DNA of 6,711 nucleotides from positions 1 through 6,711 of the forward strand of contig JAFQNM010000029.1 of assembly GCA_017395885.1 (NCBI GenBank), read 5' to 3'. Below are positions 6,226-6,711 of this stretch, piece by piece. The notes beneath the pieces are model-generated. The model ran no database searches and had not been told where the DNA came from. It saw only the letters and a program-made list of their open reading frames with translations. Numbering within the stretch: the stretch's first letter is position 1; every line of letters starts with the position of its first letter. The stretch is from Clostridia bacterium. Lineage in GTDB: Bacteria; Bacillota; Clostridia; Oscillospirales; CAG-272. A program made the position numbers and the translations under genes.

Positions 6226-6711
6226 TTATGCAATAATATCCATCAGCTCCTCAGCGGTAATACCGTAGAAGGAGGCCTCAGAAACAGCCTTGCAAACAGA
6301 AAAACCGCGGGTAGTGCTGTGGGCAATAAATTTGCTCAGAGCGTTAAGCAGGTTTTCTCTTTTGGGCAGCCTTTTTCTCTGGTATCCGATGCTGAAGAGG
6401 GGAGAAATGCTCAAGTTGCAGTAGGCATCGTCAGGCAGAGAGCTTGAGAGAGAAACGATCTTGTAGTAGCCGTCGCCGTCCAGATACAGAGCACGAAGCC
6501 TTTCTCCCGCCGTGAGTATAACTCCGTTCTGCGGAGAAACCTCAGGCTGAGTGCCGAAAAACACCTTGTCTCCCGGCAAAAACGGTGTAGGTAGCTTCAG
6601 ATTTCTTGCCTCAAAGGAGAAACGATATGGCTCCGATGAATCGGGCCTTGAGAAATACATAATGCTTTCTCCTATAGCCTCGTATGTATAGACAAGCCTC
6701 ATAGTGCCGGA
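6226..6711 (-). CDS. Protein of unknown function, probably cut by the right edge
   Basis: I do not recognise this protein. The frame is open from the right edge to a TAA at 6226. The first visible ATG (6702) would give 158 residues, but the nine bases before it hold no ribosome binding site and the frame stays open to the edge, so the true start may lie outside. An alternative is the ATG at 6660 (MYFSRPD), with AGGAGA (6673-6668) seven bases upstream, giving 144 residues. The middle (LPGDKVFFG, GVILTAGERLRALYLDGDGYYKI) looks like a small beta-rich domain. It is followed by a basic linker (QRKRLPKRE) and a helical tail. No membrane segment or cysteine motif is seen. It converges with the membrane protein gene at 5573-6190, and no convincing shared terminator lies in the 35-bp gap. 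Confidence 0.68.
   Translation of the reverse strand, partial: SGTMRLVYTYEAIGESIMYFSRPDSSEPYRFSFEARNLKLPTPFLPGDKVFFGTQPEVSPQNGVILTAGERLRALYLDGDGYYKIVSLSSSLPDDAYCNLSISPLFSIGYQRKRLPKRENLLNALSKFIAHSTTRGFSVCKAVSEASFYGITAEELMDIIA

Noticed and set aside
1..6711. CRISPR array, toxin-antitoxin pair, prophage or defence gene cluster
   Set aside because: Both strands were read for regular repeats, paired small genes and recognisable nuclease, integrase or phage proteins. None was found apart from the transposase relic.

Overview
The window looks like ordinary chromosomal housekeeping DNA from an anaerobic Clostridia-type Firmicute, possibly a gut Oscillospirales or Ruminococcus relative; this placement is an inference. 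It rests on a type III glutamine synthetase, an oxidoreductase with two 4Fe-4S clusters, a zinc-type ribosomal protein L32 next to a YceD protein, AGGAGG-like ribosome binding sites and near-consensus sigma-A promoters.

The left half reads on the minus strand. Positions 1-222 hold no recognisable gene, only two strong hairpins, the second a good terminator. An aldo/keto reductase fused to a ferredoxin domain follows (223-1329). Upstream of it lies a broken REP-associated tyrosine transposase (RAYT, Y1/IS200-like), 1384-1679. Only its N-terminal and C-terminal pieces remain, in different frames, with a short REP-like palindrome at the junction. A terminator (1738-1763) then marks the end of a probable two-gene transcript: a membrane-anchored protein of unknown function (3899-4492) and type III glutamine synthetase (1774-3864).

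A 211-bp divergent intergenic region (4493-4703) carries two back-to-back sigma-A promoters. The leftward one is TTGAAT-17-TATAAT with an extended -10 and drives the membrane protein and glutamine synthetase. The rightward one is a perfect TTGACA-17-TATAAT and drives yceD. rpmF (L32) follows yceD and has a second promoter of its own in the last codons of yceD. A canonical hairpin terminator ends that unit. Beyond it are a two-membrane-segment protein of unknown function (5573-6190) and, convergent with it, an unknown protein that probably runs off the right edge.

The genes fall into nitrogen assimilation (glutamine synthetase), ribosome production (YceD, L32) and redox metabolism (the reductase). 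I found no defence system, CRISPR array, prophage, tRNA or rRNA, and no convincing new multi-gene system. The most unusual items are the transposase remnant with its palindromic junction, the unknown membrane protein placed ahead of glutamine synthetase, and the structured gene-free left edge.
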